64,000 nucleotides of DNA from Vibrio tapetis subsp. tapetis (lineage in GTDB: Bacteria > Pseudomonadota > Gammaproteobacteria > Enterobacterales > Vibrionaceae), in NCBI RefSeq assembly GCF_900233005.1, contig NZ_LT960611.1, positions 2,294,001 through 2,358,000 of the forward strand, read 5' to 3'. Positions 26,858 to 36,518 of this stretch are shown here, one piece after another. The position numbers and the translations under genes were made by a program. Positions within the stretch are counted from its first letter, which is position 1. Each line of letters begins with the position of its first letter. The notes below the pieces were generated by a model. The model was not told where the DNA came from. It saw nothing but the letters and a program-made list of their open reading frames with translations, and searched no databases.

Positions 26858-28018
26858 CTAACTGTCCAACGCTTTGACATCGAGCCCTGCATCCAGCATT
26901 GTGATCATCGCATCGACATGGATCAGAGCGCACATTTTTTCTTTAACCATCCCGGCTAACCAAGGACGTTTCCCGGCACTTTTGCGCCAGCGGATTTTTT
27001 CAGGGCTAAGCCATTCGGTTCCCATTAATTGGTTCGATGCTAACCCCCAATGACTTTCATCTAACATCACAATATATTGATAACTATCGCGATGTGTGTC
27101 ATCGATCAATTTTTCTGACATTGCCCACCTTGCGGTGTCAACAACGTCTAACTGATCGTTCTTATTGGTTTGTAAACCTAAATACCAATCAGGACGGCCA
27201 ATTAAGTGATTCAGTTCTTCAGCTTTTTGATGTATACCGCCAAGCTCATCTAAAGGAACCGCGAATACGACGCTATTTACTTCAAAATAAAGGACTTGGA
27301 ACGCATCATTTCTTGCGACTGTTGTCCACTCTTTAGTAAATCCTGCTCCCGACTCTGTTTGGGCTTCAGTCTCGGCTTGTTGCTCAATAACGTCTTCTGT
27401 ATGAGTTTCAGGTATTGCAACAGGCTCTATAACCTCGGCAATTGCTTGTTCAGGTTCTGTTATCGTTTCAAGCTTAACTTCTGGAGAATCCACCAGAGTT
27501 TCGGCATAACTGCTTTCCCACTCTTGAATTTCTGCACTGAGCAAAGCTGGCTCTTCTTGAGCAACCTCAGTGACAACCGCAATATCAACGTTATTTTGAT
27601 TAATGAGATCGTCAATTTCTGGTTCATCAGCAGCATTGGTTGACTCTAACTGACTAAGAAGGCGTTGCACGTCATCTAAGTCAGGAAGCTCAAATTCGTT
27701 GTAACCTACTTCAGTATAGGACGAACTCGACTCACTTTGTAACTTAGCTTGAGGTTCAAGCTCAAATTCATCAGAGACACGTTGCTGCGTATCATCCTGA
27801 GATGCGATTTCTCGTTCAGCAGAAATGCTAACGTCATCAACCTCAGTAGATTTAACAACTTTTTTTACGACAATGACTTCTTCTGCCGAGTAATCTTGTT
27901 CACTGACTTCAAGCTCACTAGCCTCGTCGGCAAAGAATGTGTCTTCACCTAACAAGGCCGTAAAATAGTCATCTAATGCCTGCTCACTCGATAATACCGC
28001 TTCAGGTTCTTTAATCAT
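26858..28018 (-). CDS. parP: Polar chemoarray protein ParP (CheW-like)
   Basis: ParP (386 residues) tethers chemosensory arrays to the ParC-marked pole in vibrios and protects CheA from dissociating. The N-terminal two thirds is acidic and low complexity. The C-terminal third (from about residue 240, DAFQVLYFEVNSVVFAVPLDELGGI) is a CheW-like domain, the array-integrating part of ParP. Residues around 110-125 read LPDLDDVQRLLSQLES, resembling the short acidic helix motifs in CheZ and CheA. It overlaps parC by 8 bp. Position between parC and cheW is diagnostic. Confidence 0.9.
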   Translation of the reverse strand: MIKEPEAVLSSEQALDDYFTALLGEDTFFADEASELEVSEQDYSAEEVIVVKKVVKSTEVDDVSISAEREIASQDDTQQRVSDEFELEPQAKLQSESSSSYTEVGYNEFELPDLDDVQRLLSQLESTNAADEPEIDDLINQNNVDIAVVTEVAQEEPALLSAEIQEWESSYAETLVDSPEVKLETITEPEQAIAEVIEPVAIPETHTEDVIEQQAETEAQTESGAGFTKEWTTVARNDAFQVLYFEVNSVVFAVPLDELGGIHQKAEELNHLIGRPDWYLGLQTNKNDQLDVVDTARWAMSEKLIDDTHRDSYQYIVMLDESHWGLASNQLMGTEWLSPEKIRWRKSAGKRPWLAGMVKEKMCALIHVDAMITMLDAGLDVKALDS

Positions 28019-28787
28019 CGAAAGACAACCTCTCGAGATAGATTAAAAGCTGTTTATAAGCGAATACGCCACGGCTACCAGGAGCAAAATACGACGCTGG
28101 TAAGTGCTTTAAGCTGGCATCACGAAATTTAGTATCGATAGGAACAGCAGATGGCCACACCTGATTAGGGTAACCTTTCTTTAACTGTGTTAGCGTCTGA
28201 AGCGAAGCATTCGTTCGCTTATCATACATAGTTGGCACTATCGTTGTTTTAAACGGAGACGTTCGTGATTTCTGCATGATCGCTAAAGTTCGAACCATTC
28301 GCTCAAGACCTTTCATGGCCAAGAATTCGGTTTGAACTGGTATCAAAATTCGATCACTCGCAGCCAATGCATTCACCATCATTACCCCTAAAATTGGCGG
28401 GCAATCAATCAATACATAATCGTATTTTTCAGATATTGCAGTCAGAGCCTTATTTAATATCAGCCCCATACCACTTCGGTTACCCATCACGCGATCAAGT
28501 GTCGCTAACGACATATGAGCAGGAATGATGTCGATATTTTCAATATCGGTACCCAAAATTAACGAACTCACGCTACTTTCATCAATCTGCCTCAATTGAA
28601 ACAGATCAAATAAGCTGCAAGGTACTTCGTCAGAGTCATATCCGAGATAAGTAGTAAGAGACGCATGGGGGTCGGTATCAACCAATAACACTCGTTTACC
28701 ACGCAGACTTAACAACCCCGCCAGTGTTACTGTCGTGGTTGTTTTGCCTACACCGCCCTTTTGGTTAGCGACACTCCAAACTATCAC
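28011..28787 (-). CDS. parC: ParA-like ATPase ParC, polar localisation of chemotaxis proteins
   Basis: This 258-residue deviant-Walker ATPase (KGGVGKTTTTVTLAG at about residues 10-24; VLLVDTDPHASLTTYLG; YVLIDCPPILGVMMVNAL) belongs to the ParA/MinD class. Despite its annotation history as a chromosome-partition protein, its place between cheB and parP marks it as ParC, which recruits chemotaxis arrays to the old pole in vibrios. No parB or parS sequence is next to it. Confidence 0.92.
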   Translation of the reverse strand: MIVWSVANQKGGVGKTTTTVTLAGLLSLRGKRVLLVDTDPHASLTTYLGYDSDEVPCSLFDLFQLRQIDESSVSSLILGTDIENIDIIPAHMSLATLDRVMGNRSGMGLILNKALTAISEKYDYVLIDCPPILGVMMVNALAASDRILIPVQTEFLAMKGLERMVRTLAIMQKSRTSPFKTTIVPTMYDKRTNASLQTLTQLKKGYPNQVWPSAVPIDTKFRDASLKHLPASYFAPGSRGVFAYKQLLIYLERLSFDD

Positions 28788-28796
28788 ATTGACTCC

Positions 28797-29942
28797 TTAA
28801 GATATGCCAACTTCAACTAGCATACGTTCAGCGATACGCTCTAGCGGTAAATCTTCGCTTGAGATCCCTGCTTTAGCAACGGCTTGTGGCATACCATATA
28901 CCACACAGCTTTCTTCATCTTGTGCCCAAATAGTCGCACCCGCTGTTTTCAGCATTCTTGCGCCTTCACGCCCGTCAGCTCCCATGCCAGTCAATACCAT
29001 GGATAACACTTTATCTTGGTATATTTTTGCAGCAGAACCAAAGGTTACATCGACACAAGGTTTGTAGTTCATTCGCTCACCACCATCAATGATGCGGAGC
29101 TTAGCAGAACCGGGACGACCATCTATCATCATCTGTTTGCCACCTGGTGCCAAATAGGCATGGCCAGGCTTTAGAACATCACCATCTTCCGCTTCTTTCA
29201 CCTGAATTTTGCATAAAGAGTTCAATCTCGATGCAAATGCAGCGGTGAAGGTTGCAGGCATATGCTGTATCAACACAATCGGATGTGGGTAATTTGCTGG
29301 TAACTTAGTCAGCACCTTTTGTAATGCTACAGGCCCCCCAGTTGAGGTACCAATAGCCGTTAACTGATATTTTTTGCCACTCGCTTTATACTTACCAGCA
29401 AAACTTCGTGCTGGAGGAGCCGCTGCGGGTGTTGAAGGTGCAGACCTTAATTGAGAAGACGCTGCATTCCTCGTTGCGGAAGTCGACGGCGCTGTCCGTG
29501 CTGGTGCAGCAGGAGCGCTTGTGGTCGTTCTGCGCATAAACACTCGTTTACGCGCTATTTCACTGACTCGTTGTTGCAGCAAACTAACCGCTTCGTCTCT
29601 GTTTCGTGCTATATCTTCAAATTTCTTCGGTAAGAAATCTAATGCACCCGCATCCAGAGCATCTAACGTTGCTTTTGCACCATCGTGAGTTAACGATGAA
29701 AACATCAAAATAGGAGTAGGCTGCACTTTCATGATTTCACGTACAGCCGTAATGCCATCCATTACTGGCATTTCGATGTCCATAGTGATCACATCCGGTT
29801 TAATTCGGAGTGCTTTTTCAACGGCATCTTTACCGTTAACCGCCATGTCTACTACTTCAAGACGCGGATCTGAGTTGATGATTTCACTGACGCGACGTCT
29901 GAAAAAACTTGAATCATCAACAACTAGTACTCTAACCGCCAT
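28797..29942 (-). CDS. cheB: Protein-glutamate methylesterase CheB
   Basis: CheB removes methyl groups from chemoreceptor glutamates for adaptation. The 381-residue product has an N-terminal receiver domain (phosphoacceptor Asp55 in VITMDIEMP), an Ala/Pro/Ser-rich linker (about 135-185) and a C-terminal esterase domain. The catalytic serine lies in [12 protein letters not shown], the histidine in LIQHMPATF and the aspartate in [13 protein letters not shown]. It is 13 bp after cheA. Confidence 0.95.
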   Translation of the reverse strand: MAVRVLVVDDSSFFRRRVSEIINSDPRLEVVDMAVNGKDAVEKALRIKPDVITMDIEMPVMDGITAVREIMKVQPTPILMFSSLTHDGAKATLDALDAGALDFLPKKFEDIARNRDEAVSLLQQRVSEIARKRVFMRRTTTSAPAAPARTAPSTSATRNAASSQLRSAPSTPAAAPPARSFAGKYKASGKKYQLTAIGTSTGGPVALQKVLTKLPANYPHPIVLIQHMPATFTAAFASRLNSLCKIQVKEAEDGDVLKPGHAYLAPGGKQMMIDGRPGSAKLRIIDGGERMNYKPCVDVTFGSAAKIYQDKVLSMVLTGMGADGREGARMLKTAGATIWAQDEESCVVYGMPQAVAKAGISSEDLPLERIAERMLVEVGIS

Positions 29943-29955
29943 ACTATTCCTTCAA

Positions 29956-32145
29956 TTAAATGTGCGAACGCATCGCATATTTTTTCAATAAGTTTGGTAC
30001 ATCAAGAATCAACGCAATGTGGCCATCACTGGTAATTGTTGCCCCAGCCATGCCTGGTGTACCCTGCAATAATTCATCTAACGGTTTGATAACCACTTCT
30101 TCTTGTCCGATCAAGGTGTCTACAACAAAACCGACACGCTGCCCGCCAAGTTGAACAATGACAACATGACCTAGGTTACTCTTATTCGTATCATAAGCTT
30201 TGTTTGGCACCAGCCATTGCTGCAAGTAAAACAGTGGGATAGATTTCTCACGAACGATAATCGTAAGTTGACCGTCAACCGTATTGGTTTTGCTTAAATC
30301 CAAGTGGAATATTTCATTGACACTCGCCAGTGGCAATGCAAATGGCTGACCTGATACACCAACCATTAATGTAGGCAAAATAGCCAGCGTCAATGGTACT
30401 TTGATCGTAATCTTGGTGCCTTTGCCCATTTCCGAATCGATATCTATCGAACCATTAAGTGTATTGATGGCCGTTTTCACTACGTCCATACCTACACCAC
30501 GACCCGAAATATCAGAAATCTCAGTTTTGGTTGAGAATCCAGGAGCAAAAATCAGGTTATAACACTCTTTTGGCGTCAACCTTGCGGCTGCGTCTTGGTC
30601 CATAATACCGCGATCTACTGCGATACCTCGTAGTTTGTCTGCATCCATACCCCCACCGTCATCAACGATGCTAAGTTGGATATGATCACCTTCTTGAGAA
30701 GCTGCCAAGATAACTTTACCGGTTCGCGATTTACCATTGGCAACACGAACATCAGGCATCTCAACGCCGTGGTCCACTGAGTTACGAACCAAGTGAATCA
30801 GTGGATCGGCAAGTGCCTCAACGAGGTTTTTATCTAAATCGGTATCTTCTCCGCGCATTTCAAGCACGATGTCTTTTTCTAAGCTACGCGCCAAATCACG
30901 AACAACGCGAGGGAAACGACCAAATACTTTCTTAATTGGCTGCATGCGCGTTTTCATTACTGCGCCTTGCAAATCTGCTGTGACAACATCTAAGTTAGAT
31001 ACAGCCTTTGCCATTTCTTCATCGTTGCTATTCAAACCCAAGCTAACTAAGCGGTTACGAACCAATACAAGTTCACCAACCATGTTCATAATGTCGTCCA
31101 ATGTTGACGTATCAACACGCACGGTTGCTTCTGCTTGAGGCTTTTTCTCTTTCGTTGCTGGTGGTTTTGCAGCAGCAGGCGCTGGCGCTTTTTCTGCAGG
31201 AGCAGCCTTCGCTGGAGCCGGTGCAGGTTTTGCAACTGGAGCAGGGGCTGGCGCTACCGGTTTAGCCGCCGGTTCCGGTGTCGAGGCAGCCACAGGGTTA
31301 GTCGCTGCTTCAAGTTCTTCCGGGGACGGCCCTTTGCCAGAACCATGCAGTTGGTCGAGCAGTTTTTCGAATTCATCATCAGACATGATATCGCTATCAC
31401 CACCCATAGTAGGTGATGCGGCTGGCGTCGGAGCCGGGGCTGCCGGAGCGGGCGCCGAAGTGCCAGCGGTCGGGCTCTGTCCTGAACCATGCAGCTCATC
31501 AAGTAATTTTTCAAATTCATCATCGGTGATATCATCACCGCTTGCAGCAATTGATGGCGCCGCACTTGGTGCTGGAGCACTCGCAGCGGAAGGCGCAGTA
31601 CCTTTACCATGCAATTCATCAAGCAATTTTTCGAATTCATCTTGAGAAATATCATCAATTGAAGCGCTATCTATCGCGGTAGGTGCCACAACTGGCTCAG
31701 GAGCGGCTACTGGAGCCTCTACGACTGGAGCCGCAGGAGCTTCTGGTGCTGGTGCTCCCGGGTTGCACAAGCGATGCAGTTCTTCAATTAGAGCAGGGGC
31801 GGCTGGAACGAGAGGCTCTCGATCTTGCACTGCTACAAACATAACGTTTATTTCATCTAGTGCTTTTAAAATGGTGTCCATAAACTCAGCACTTAAGCTA
31901 AGTTGGCCATTTCTCAATAGATCAAATAGGTTTTCCGCACCATGGCAAACATCAACCAGTTCACCAAGCGACAAGAATCCCGCACCGCCTTTTACAGTAT
32001 GGAACCCTCGGAAAATTGCGTTCAACAAGTCCCTATCTTCAGGGTTATTTTCTAGCTCAATCAACTGCTCGGATAGCAGTTCTAGGATCTCTCCAGCTTC
32101 AACTAAAAAATCCTGTAGAATGTCTTCGTCTAATTCGTAGCTCAT
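29956..32145 (-). CDS. cheA: Chemotaxis histidine kinase CheA
   Basis: CheA (729 residues) phosphorylates CheY and CheB in response to receptors. P1 has the phosphoacceptor His49 in FRGFHTVKGGAG. P3 begins near residue 345 (VRVDTSTLDDIMNMVGELVLVRN). P4 has the ATP-binding LVEALADPLIHLVRNSVDHG and GRGVGMDVV. P5 is the C-terminal CheW-like domain. I see no P2 fold. Residues about 130-340 are Ala/Pro-rich and hold three near-identical acidic helices, ISQDEFEKLLDELHG and relatives, around 165-182, 205-222 and 254-270. The operon order is cheY-cheZ-cheA-cheB-parC-parP-cheW. Confidence 0.95.
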   Translation of the reverse strand: MSYELDEDILQDFLVEAGEILELLSEQLIELENNPEDRDLLNAIFRGFHTVKGGAGFLSLGELVDVCHGAENLFDLLRNGQLSLSAEFMDTILKALDEINVMFVAVQDREPLVPAAPALIEELHRLCNPGAPAPEAPAAPVVEAPVAAPEPVVAPTAIDSASIDDISQDEFEKLLDELHGKGTAPSAASAPAPSAAPSIAASGDDITDDEFEKLLDELHGSGQSPTAGTSAPAPAAPAPTPAASPTMGGDSDIMSDDEFEKLLDQLHGSGKGPSPEELEAATNPVAASTPEPAAKPVAPAPAPVAKPAPAPAKAAPAEKAPAPAAAKPPATKEKKPQAEATVRVDTSTLDDIMNMVGELVLVRNRLVSLGLNSNDEEMAKAVSNLDVVTADLQGAVMKTRMQPIKKVFGRFPRVVRDLARSLEKDIVLEMRGEDTDLDKNLVEALADPLIHLVRNSVDHGVEMPDVRVANGKSRTGKVILAASQEGDHIQLSIVDDGGGMDADKLRGIAVDRGIMDQDAAARLTPKECYNLIFAPGFSTKTEISDISGRGVGMDVVKTAINTLNGSIDIDSEMGKGTKITIKVPLTLAILPTLMVGVSGQPFALPLASVNEIFHLDLSKTNTVDGQLTIIVREKSIPLFYLQQWLVPNKAYDTNKSNLGHVVIVQLGGQRVGFVVDTLIGQEEVVIKPLDELLQGTPGMAGATITSDGHIALILDVPNLLKKYAMRSHI

Positions 32146-32154
32146 ATATTACCC

Positions 32155-32880
32155 CTAAAAACCAAGACTTGATAACAAATCATCAACATCATCCTGTGAA
32201 GCCACCGTATCTTCCCGCTCATGCGGATTGAGAATCGGCCCCTCAGGTGCTATTGCGTCTGCCGTTGGCTTAGCTTCTTGCTGCTCTTCTTTTTGCTGTT
32301 CAACACCAAAGGCCGTCAAAATCTCGACAAGTCTATCTTCTACTTCGCGAACCAAAGTGATCACGCGTTTTATAATTTGGCCAGTTAGATCTTGAAAGTC
32401 TTGAGCCATTAATATCTCAGTCAATTGACTTCGAAGCTCAGAACTGTCGCCTTCCACTTGAACCATCAACTCGTCAATTCGATGGCAAAGGGCTTTAAAC
32501 TCACTGAGTTCAATGCGCCCTTTCATTAAGCGATTCCATTCAGGGCGAACTTGCATTAAATGCTCATGGAGGTTATCTGCCATAGGCAAAGAACGCTCAA
32601 CGGCATCCATAGTGCGGTTAGCTGCTGTCTCTGTCTTTGCAATCACGTATTCGAGCCTATCCCTTGCATCGGGGATTTCGTCGGTCGCGATTTCGCTCAT
32701 ACGTTGGTCCATGTGAAATTGATGAAGTGAATCATGCAAATCACGTGTTAGTGAACCAATCTCTTGAAAAACAGGATTGTTTGCAGGCTTTGCCAAGCTG
32801 CAGACAAGGTCATCCGCTTCTGCTTGCTGACCATTTTCTAGCAACTGAACCAGCTCTTTCGCTTGCTCTAAAGAAATCAT
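32155..32880 (-). CDS. cheZ: CheY-P phosphatase CheZ
   Basis: CheZ dephosphorylates CheY-P and so resets the motor. The 241-residue helical product carries the catalytic segment LMAQDFQDLTGQIIKRV (about residues 151-167), with the aspartate and glutamine that orient the attacking water. It ends in the CheY-binding peptide DDVDDLLSSLGF. It lies 9 bp before cheA and 58 bp after cheY. Confidence 0.95.
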   Translation of the reverse strand: MISLEQAKELVQLLENGQQAEADDLVCSLAKPANNPVFQEIGSLTRDLHDSLHQFHMDQRMSEIATDEIPDARDRLEYVIAKTETAANRTMDAVERSLPMADNLHEHLMQVRPEWNRLMKGRIELSEFKALCHRIDELMVQVEGDSSELRSQLTEILMAQDFQDLTGQIIKRVITLVREVEDRLVEILTAFGVEQQKEEQQEAKPTADAIAPEGPILNPHEREDTVASQDDVDDLLSSLGF

Positions 32881-32938
32881 TCCAATAATGCCCTTTGACG
32901 CCTCTGTGTGTTTAATAATTATCTAAGCGTTACGTGGC

Positions 32939-33319
32939 TTATAAACGCTCAAAGATCTTATCTAGTTTTTCTTTTAGCGTAGCGGCCGTGAATGGCTTAA
33001 CGATGTAACCATTCACACCAGCTTGTGCAGCTTCGATGATTTGTTCACGTTTCGCTTCAGCTGTGATCATTAAAACAGGCAAGTGTTTGAGTTCATCATC
33101 AGCACGAATATTTTTTAGAAGGTCAATCCCTTGCATACCAGGCATATTCCAGTCTGTTACAACGAAATCAAACTCACCTTTTTTAAGCATAGGTAACGCA
33201 GTTAAACCATCATCAGCTTCTTGAGTGTTATTAAAGCCCAAGTCACGAAGTAGGTTTTTTACAATACGGCGCATTGTTGAGAAATCGTCAACAATGAGGA
33301 TCTTCATGTTTTTATTCAA
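32939..33319 (-). CDS. cheY: Chemotaxis response regulator CheY
   Basis: CheY-P binds the flagellar switch protein FliM. The product (about 126 residues) is a single receiver domain with the acidic pair Asp11/Asp12 (ILIVDDFS), phosphoacceptor Asp56 ([12 protein letters not shown]) and Lys in YIVKPF. I chose TTG 33319 because GGAGG stands five bases upstream; the ATG at 33307 has no ribosome site at a usable distance, and TTG 33340 or GTG 33331 would include the GGAGG inside the gene. It closely resembles V. cholerae CheY3. Confidence 0.93.
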   Translation of the reverse strand: MNKNMKILIVDDFSTMRRIVKNLLRDLGFNNTQEADDGLTALPMLKKGEFDFVVTDWNMPGMQGIDLLKNIRADDELKHLPVLMITAEAKREQIIEAAQAGVNGYIVKPFTAATLKEKLDKIFERL

Positions 33320-33351
33320 AATTGCCTCCACTGAGGTCAAAGTCAGTGTTA

Positions 33352-34086
33352 TTACTCATTGATTGTCCACGCACTAAGTTTGGCACGTAAACGTTGCATT
33401 GATTGGCTATGTATTTGACTTACGCGAGATTCACTTACGTCTAATACTTCCCCAATTTCTTTTAAATTTAGCTCTTCATCATAATAGAGAGAAAGAACTA
33501 GAGCTTCTCTTTCTGGGAGCGTCTTAATCGAATCAACCAAAGCTTGTCGAAACGACTCATCGGCTACCCCCTTGAATGGTAAGTTATCTTCCGATGCTTC
33601 GTGTGGTGAAATGGCATCTTCTGATACACCTAGGTCCTCAATTCCTACTAGTCTTGAACAGTTTATATCAGTTAACGCATTATGATACTGTTCTAACGAC
33701 ATATTTAAGTGTTTGGCTACTTCTGCATCAGTTGGATCACGCGTCAATTTTGATTCTAGCTCATTTATCGCCTGACTGATGGTTCTATTGCTTTTATGCA
33801 CTGATCGTGGCACCCAATCGCCTCGACGCATTTCATCTAACATGGCACCACGAATCCGGATACCAGCATAGGTTTCAAAGCTGGCACCTTTGGTTCCATC
33901 GTAATTTTGCTGAGCTTCGATTAGACCAATCATGCCTGATTGAATCAGGTCATCGACAAGTACATTCGGTGGTAATCGACCAATGAGGTGGTGCGCAATC
34001 CTTTTGACTAAACCTGAATAACGCTCAAGAAACGCAGACTGGTTTCCTGGGTTCCCAAATTGATCATATGTTAGCGCCTTATTCAC
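33352..34086 (-). CDS. fliA: Flagellar sigma-28 factor FliA
   Basis: FliA directs RNA polymerase to late flagellar genes such as flagellins. The product of about 244 residues has region 2 ([30 protein letters not shown], in two parts; [21 protein letters not shown]), region 3 and region 4 ([40 protein letters not shown]). The start is GTG 34086 (family start MNKALTYDQ), with GGAG nine bases upstream; a TTG one codon earlier is also possible. It overlaps the flhG end by 8 bp. Confidence 0.94.
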   Translation of the reverse strand: MNKALTYDQFGNPGNQSAFLERYSGLVKRIAHHLIGRLPPNVLVDDLIQSGMIGLIEAQQNYDGTKGASFETYAGIRIRGAMLDEMRRGDWVPRSVHKSNRTISQAINELESKLTRDPTDAEVAKHLNMSLEQYHNALTDINCSRLVGIEDLGVSEDAISPHEASEDNLPFKGVADESFRQALVDSIKTLPEREALVLSLYYDEELNLKEIGEVLDVSESRVSQIHSQSMQRLRAKLSAWTINE

Positions 34087-34966
34087 CAAACGGCTCTCCT
34101 GAAACTTCTGCGTTATTTAATAGCCGCTCTACAAAAAACTCTAAGTGTCCACTTGGAGTTTTAGGGATTGGCCATGTCAACGCTTTATTGGCTAATGAAC
34201 TTAATGCTAGTGCAGCAGGCGAGCGAGGGAAAGCATCCACCACTATTTTTTGCTTTTTAACTGCTTGTCTAACCTTATCATCTAGTGGGATACATGCTAC
34301 GAGCTCGAGGCTCACATTGAGAAATCGCTCTGTGACCAAGGTCAACTTTGCGAATAATTCTCGGCCTTCACGGTAGCTTCTCACCATATTAGCAACAATT
34401 TTAAAGCGTTGTACCTGATGTTCACGGCTTAATAGCTTAATTAAAGCATACGCATCAGTAATTGACGTGGGTTCATCACAAACCACAACTAAAACGTCCT
34501 GAGCTGCTCGCGAAAAGCTGATAACCATATCAGAAATACCCGCTGCTGTATCGACCAAAAGAATATCAATTTCTTCTTCGATACTGCCAAATGCGCGAAT
34601 TAACCCAGCGTGTTGCGCTGGGCTAAGTTCCGTCATGCCTTTTGAGCCCGATGTCGCAGGAATAATTTTCACCCCATGCGGGCCTTCAACCATCGCATCT
34701 TGAAGATCACATTCGCCTGCCAATACGTGGCTTAAGTTTCTTTTTGGTCGAATACCAAGCATAACGTCGACATTTGCTAGCCCGAGATCCGCATCAAGTA
34801 CGACCACTTTTTTACCCGCTCTCGCCATCGAAATAGCCAGCCCGAGCGTTACATTTGTTTTACCTACGCCGCCTTTACCACCAGTAACCGAAATCACCTT
34901 AGTTTGTGTTGGCTTCGTTAAGCGACGGAGGCCGCTTGCTTGGTCATGTATCATATCTTTATTCAT
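34079..34966 (-). CDS. flhG: Flagellar number regulator FlhG (FleN), MinD-type ATPase
   Basis: FlhG limits polar flagella to one by antagonising FlrA and FlhF. The 295-residue product starts MNKDMIHDQASGLRRL, with the N-terminal DQAxxLR motif that stimulates FlhF GTPase activity. The deviant Walker A is GGKGGVGKTN (about residues 29-38) and Walker B is ILLVDTAAGISD. The frame runs up to 35059 but that would overlap flhF; ATG 34966 follows a GGCGG site. It sits between flhF and fliA. Confidence 0.94.
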   Translation of the reverse strand: MNKDMIHDQASGLRRLTKPTQTKVISVTGGKGGVGKTNVTLGLAISMARAGKKVVVLDADLGLANVDVMLGIRPKRNLSHVLAGECDLQDAMVEGPHGVKIIPATSGSKGMTELSPAQHAGLIRAFGSIEEEIDILLVDTAAGISDMVISFSRAAQDVLVVVCDEPTSITDAYALIKLLSREHQVQRFKIVANMVRSYREGRELFAKLTLVTERFLNVSLELVACIPLDDKVRQAVKKQKIVVDAFPRSPAALALSSLANKALTWPIPKTPSGHLEFFVERLLNNAEVSGEPFGE

Positions 34967-34979
34967 AATCATCCGCCGC

Positions 34980-36482
34980 CTAGAGTTCTTCCGAGTCGCT
35001 GTTCCAGTAGTGAGGTTCATCTTCTGCTGACTTCTCAAGCAACTCATTTGCCTTAGCAAGCATATACTTAGGTTGAGCTATCACAATGTCTTCAGGCACG
35101 CGCTGCCCGTTCGCAATATACGCAATCGGCATCGCATTTTCGATCACGACACTGATCACCTCACCTAAGCTGAGAGATTCATCTAATTTCGTTAATATAC
35201 AACCAGATAACGGAATCCGTTTAAAATGATCGATGGTTTCTTGTAGCACTTTACGCTGTGCGGTTGTCGGCAACACTAAATAGCTACTGATCACCTCACC
35301 GCTTTCTTGCATCAATGTGTCTAATTGCTCCGACAGTCTGACATCACGCTGCCCCATTCCGGCGGTATCAATTAAGATAAGTCTTCGATTTCTAAGCTGA
35401 TATATTACTTCGGCCAGTTGCGTAGAATCTTTAGCAACTCTTACTGGGCACCCCATAATTCTGCCGTAAATCGACAATTGTTCATGTGCCCCGATACGAT
35501 AAGTGTCTGTTGTGACCAAAGCGACGTTATCTGCGCCATATTCCATTGCCGCTCTTGCTGCAAGTTTTGCTATGGTCGTCGTTTTACCGACTCCGGTAGG
35601 GCCAAGTAACGCAACGACACCACCGCGACGTAATATATCGTCTTTTGGGGTGTTAATTTGGTCTGCAATAAGGCTAAGCAGTGCTTTCCACGCATGAATA
35701 GGCGGCGTTTCTTCAGGGATATAGCACGCCATTTGATCCGCTAAACCTTGGGAGACACCCATCCGCTCCAGTCGCTTAATCAACATCGCACGTAATGGCT
35801 CACGACGTTCGACTTCTTGCCACATCAAACCTGATACTTGATGCTCCAACAAACGTCTTATTGAGGTCATCTCTTCACGCATTGTTTCTAGCTCTTCATC
35901 AGAGCGTTTACTTGCTGCAGGTGCGTTTTTATCATAACGAGTAGGATCGAGACGTGGAGCTCCTCGTTGCTGACTTGATTCACTTTGCCCTAATAACCGA
36001 GCTAAACCTGATTCTTCAGCTAACGACTGACCACCAGCGTTACCTCTATTTTGACCATAACCTTTATTGTCACGTTGGTCCGGAGACTGGCGTTTCAATA
36101 GTGCCTGCAAAGAATCAGCCTCTGTGCCTCTGCTGGTTTCATTGTCTTCGTCTGCACCTTGGCTATATTGCTTCAACATGTTGGCAAAGCGTTTTGTCAT
36201 TGAGCCTGAAGCTTGCCCACCAATACTGACTCTATCGTCTTGAAGGTCACGGCGACCGCCTGATGCTTTAACTTGATTGGAAGGCTGAGAACTTGAATAA
36301 CGGTTCGTCTCATTAGGACGTTTTCCCGCAGGAGCGGCGGTATCACCATCAACTGCCGCTACGATCTCTACACCGCCAGTAACTTTTTTATTCGACATGA
36401 TCACCGCTTCAGATCCAAGCTCTTCTTTCACTTGCATCAACGCGCTTCGCATATCTTTGGCAAAAAATCGTTTAATTTTCAA
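34980..36482 (-). CDS. flhF: Polar flagellum placement GTPase FlhF
   Basis: FlhF is an SRP-type GTPase that marks the cell pole for flagellum assembly. The 500-residue product has the conserved N-terminus MKIKRFFAKDMRSALMQVKE, a long variable polar region (about 45-200), then the NG domain. The P-loop is LLGPTGVGKTT (about residues 292-302), followed by VTTDTYRIGAHEQL, LILIDTAGMGQRD and LTKLDESLSLG. It is 13 bp before flhG and 36 bp after flhA. Confidence 0.95.
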   Translation of the reverse strand: MKIKRFFAKDMRSALMQVKEELGSEAVIMSNKKVTGGVEIVAAVDGDTAAPAGKRPNETNRYSSSQPSNQVKASGGRRDLQDDRVSIGGQASGSMTKRFANMLKQYSQGADEDNETSRGTEADSLQALLKRQSPDQRDNKGYGQNRGNAGGQSLAEESGLARLLGQSESSQQRGAPRLDPTRYDKNAPAASKRSDEELETMREEMTSIRRLLEHQVSGLMWQEVERREPLRAMLIKRLERMGVSQGLADQMACYIPEETPPIHAWKALLSLIADQINTPKDDILRRGGVVALLGPTGVGKTTTIAKLAARAAMEYGADNVALVTTDTYRIGAHEQLSIYGRIMGCPVRVAKDSTQLAEVIYQLRNRRLILIDTAGMGQRDVRLSEQLDTLMQESGEVISSYLVLPTTAQRKVLQETIDHFKRIPLSGCILTKLDESLSLGEVISVVIENAMPIAYIANGQRVPEDIVIAQPKYMLAKANELLEKSAEDEPHYWNSDSEEL

Positions 36483-36518
36483 AATCGTATTCCACAGTTA
36501 CGGGATGTTCTGGTTGCA

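Noticed and set aside
28011..28787. parC considered as a chromosome or plasmid partition ParA
   Set aside because: No parB or parS is present and the gene is embedded between cheB and parP, which fits chemoarray localisation.
31254..31658. Second minus-strand frame inside the cheA linker
   Set aside because: It is an out-of-frame shadow of the repetitive Ala/Pro-rich CheA linker.
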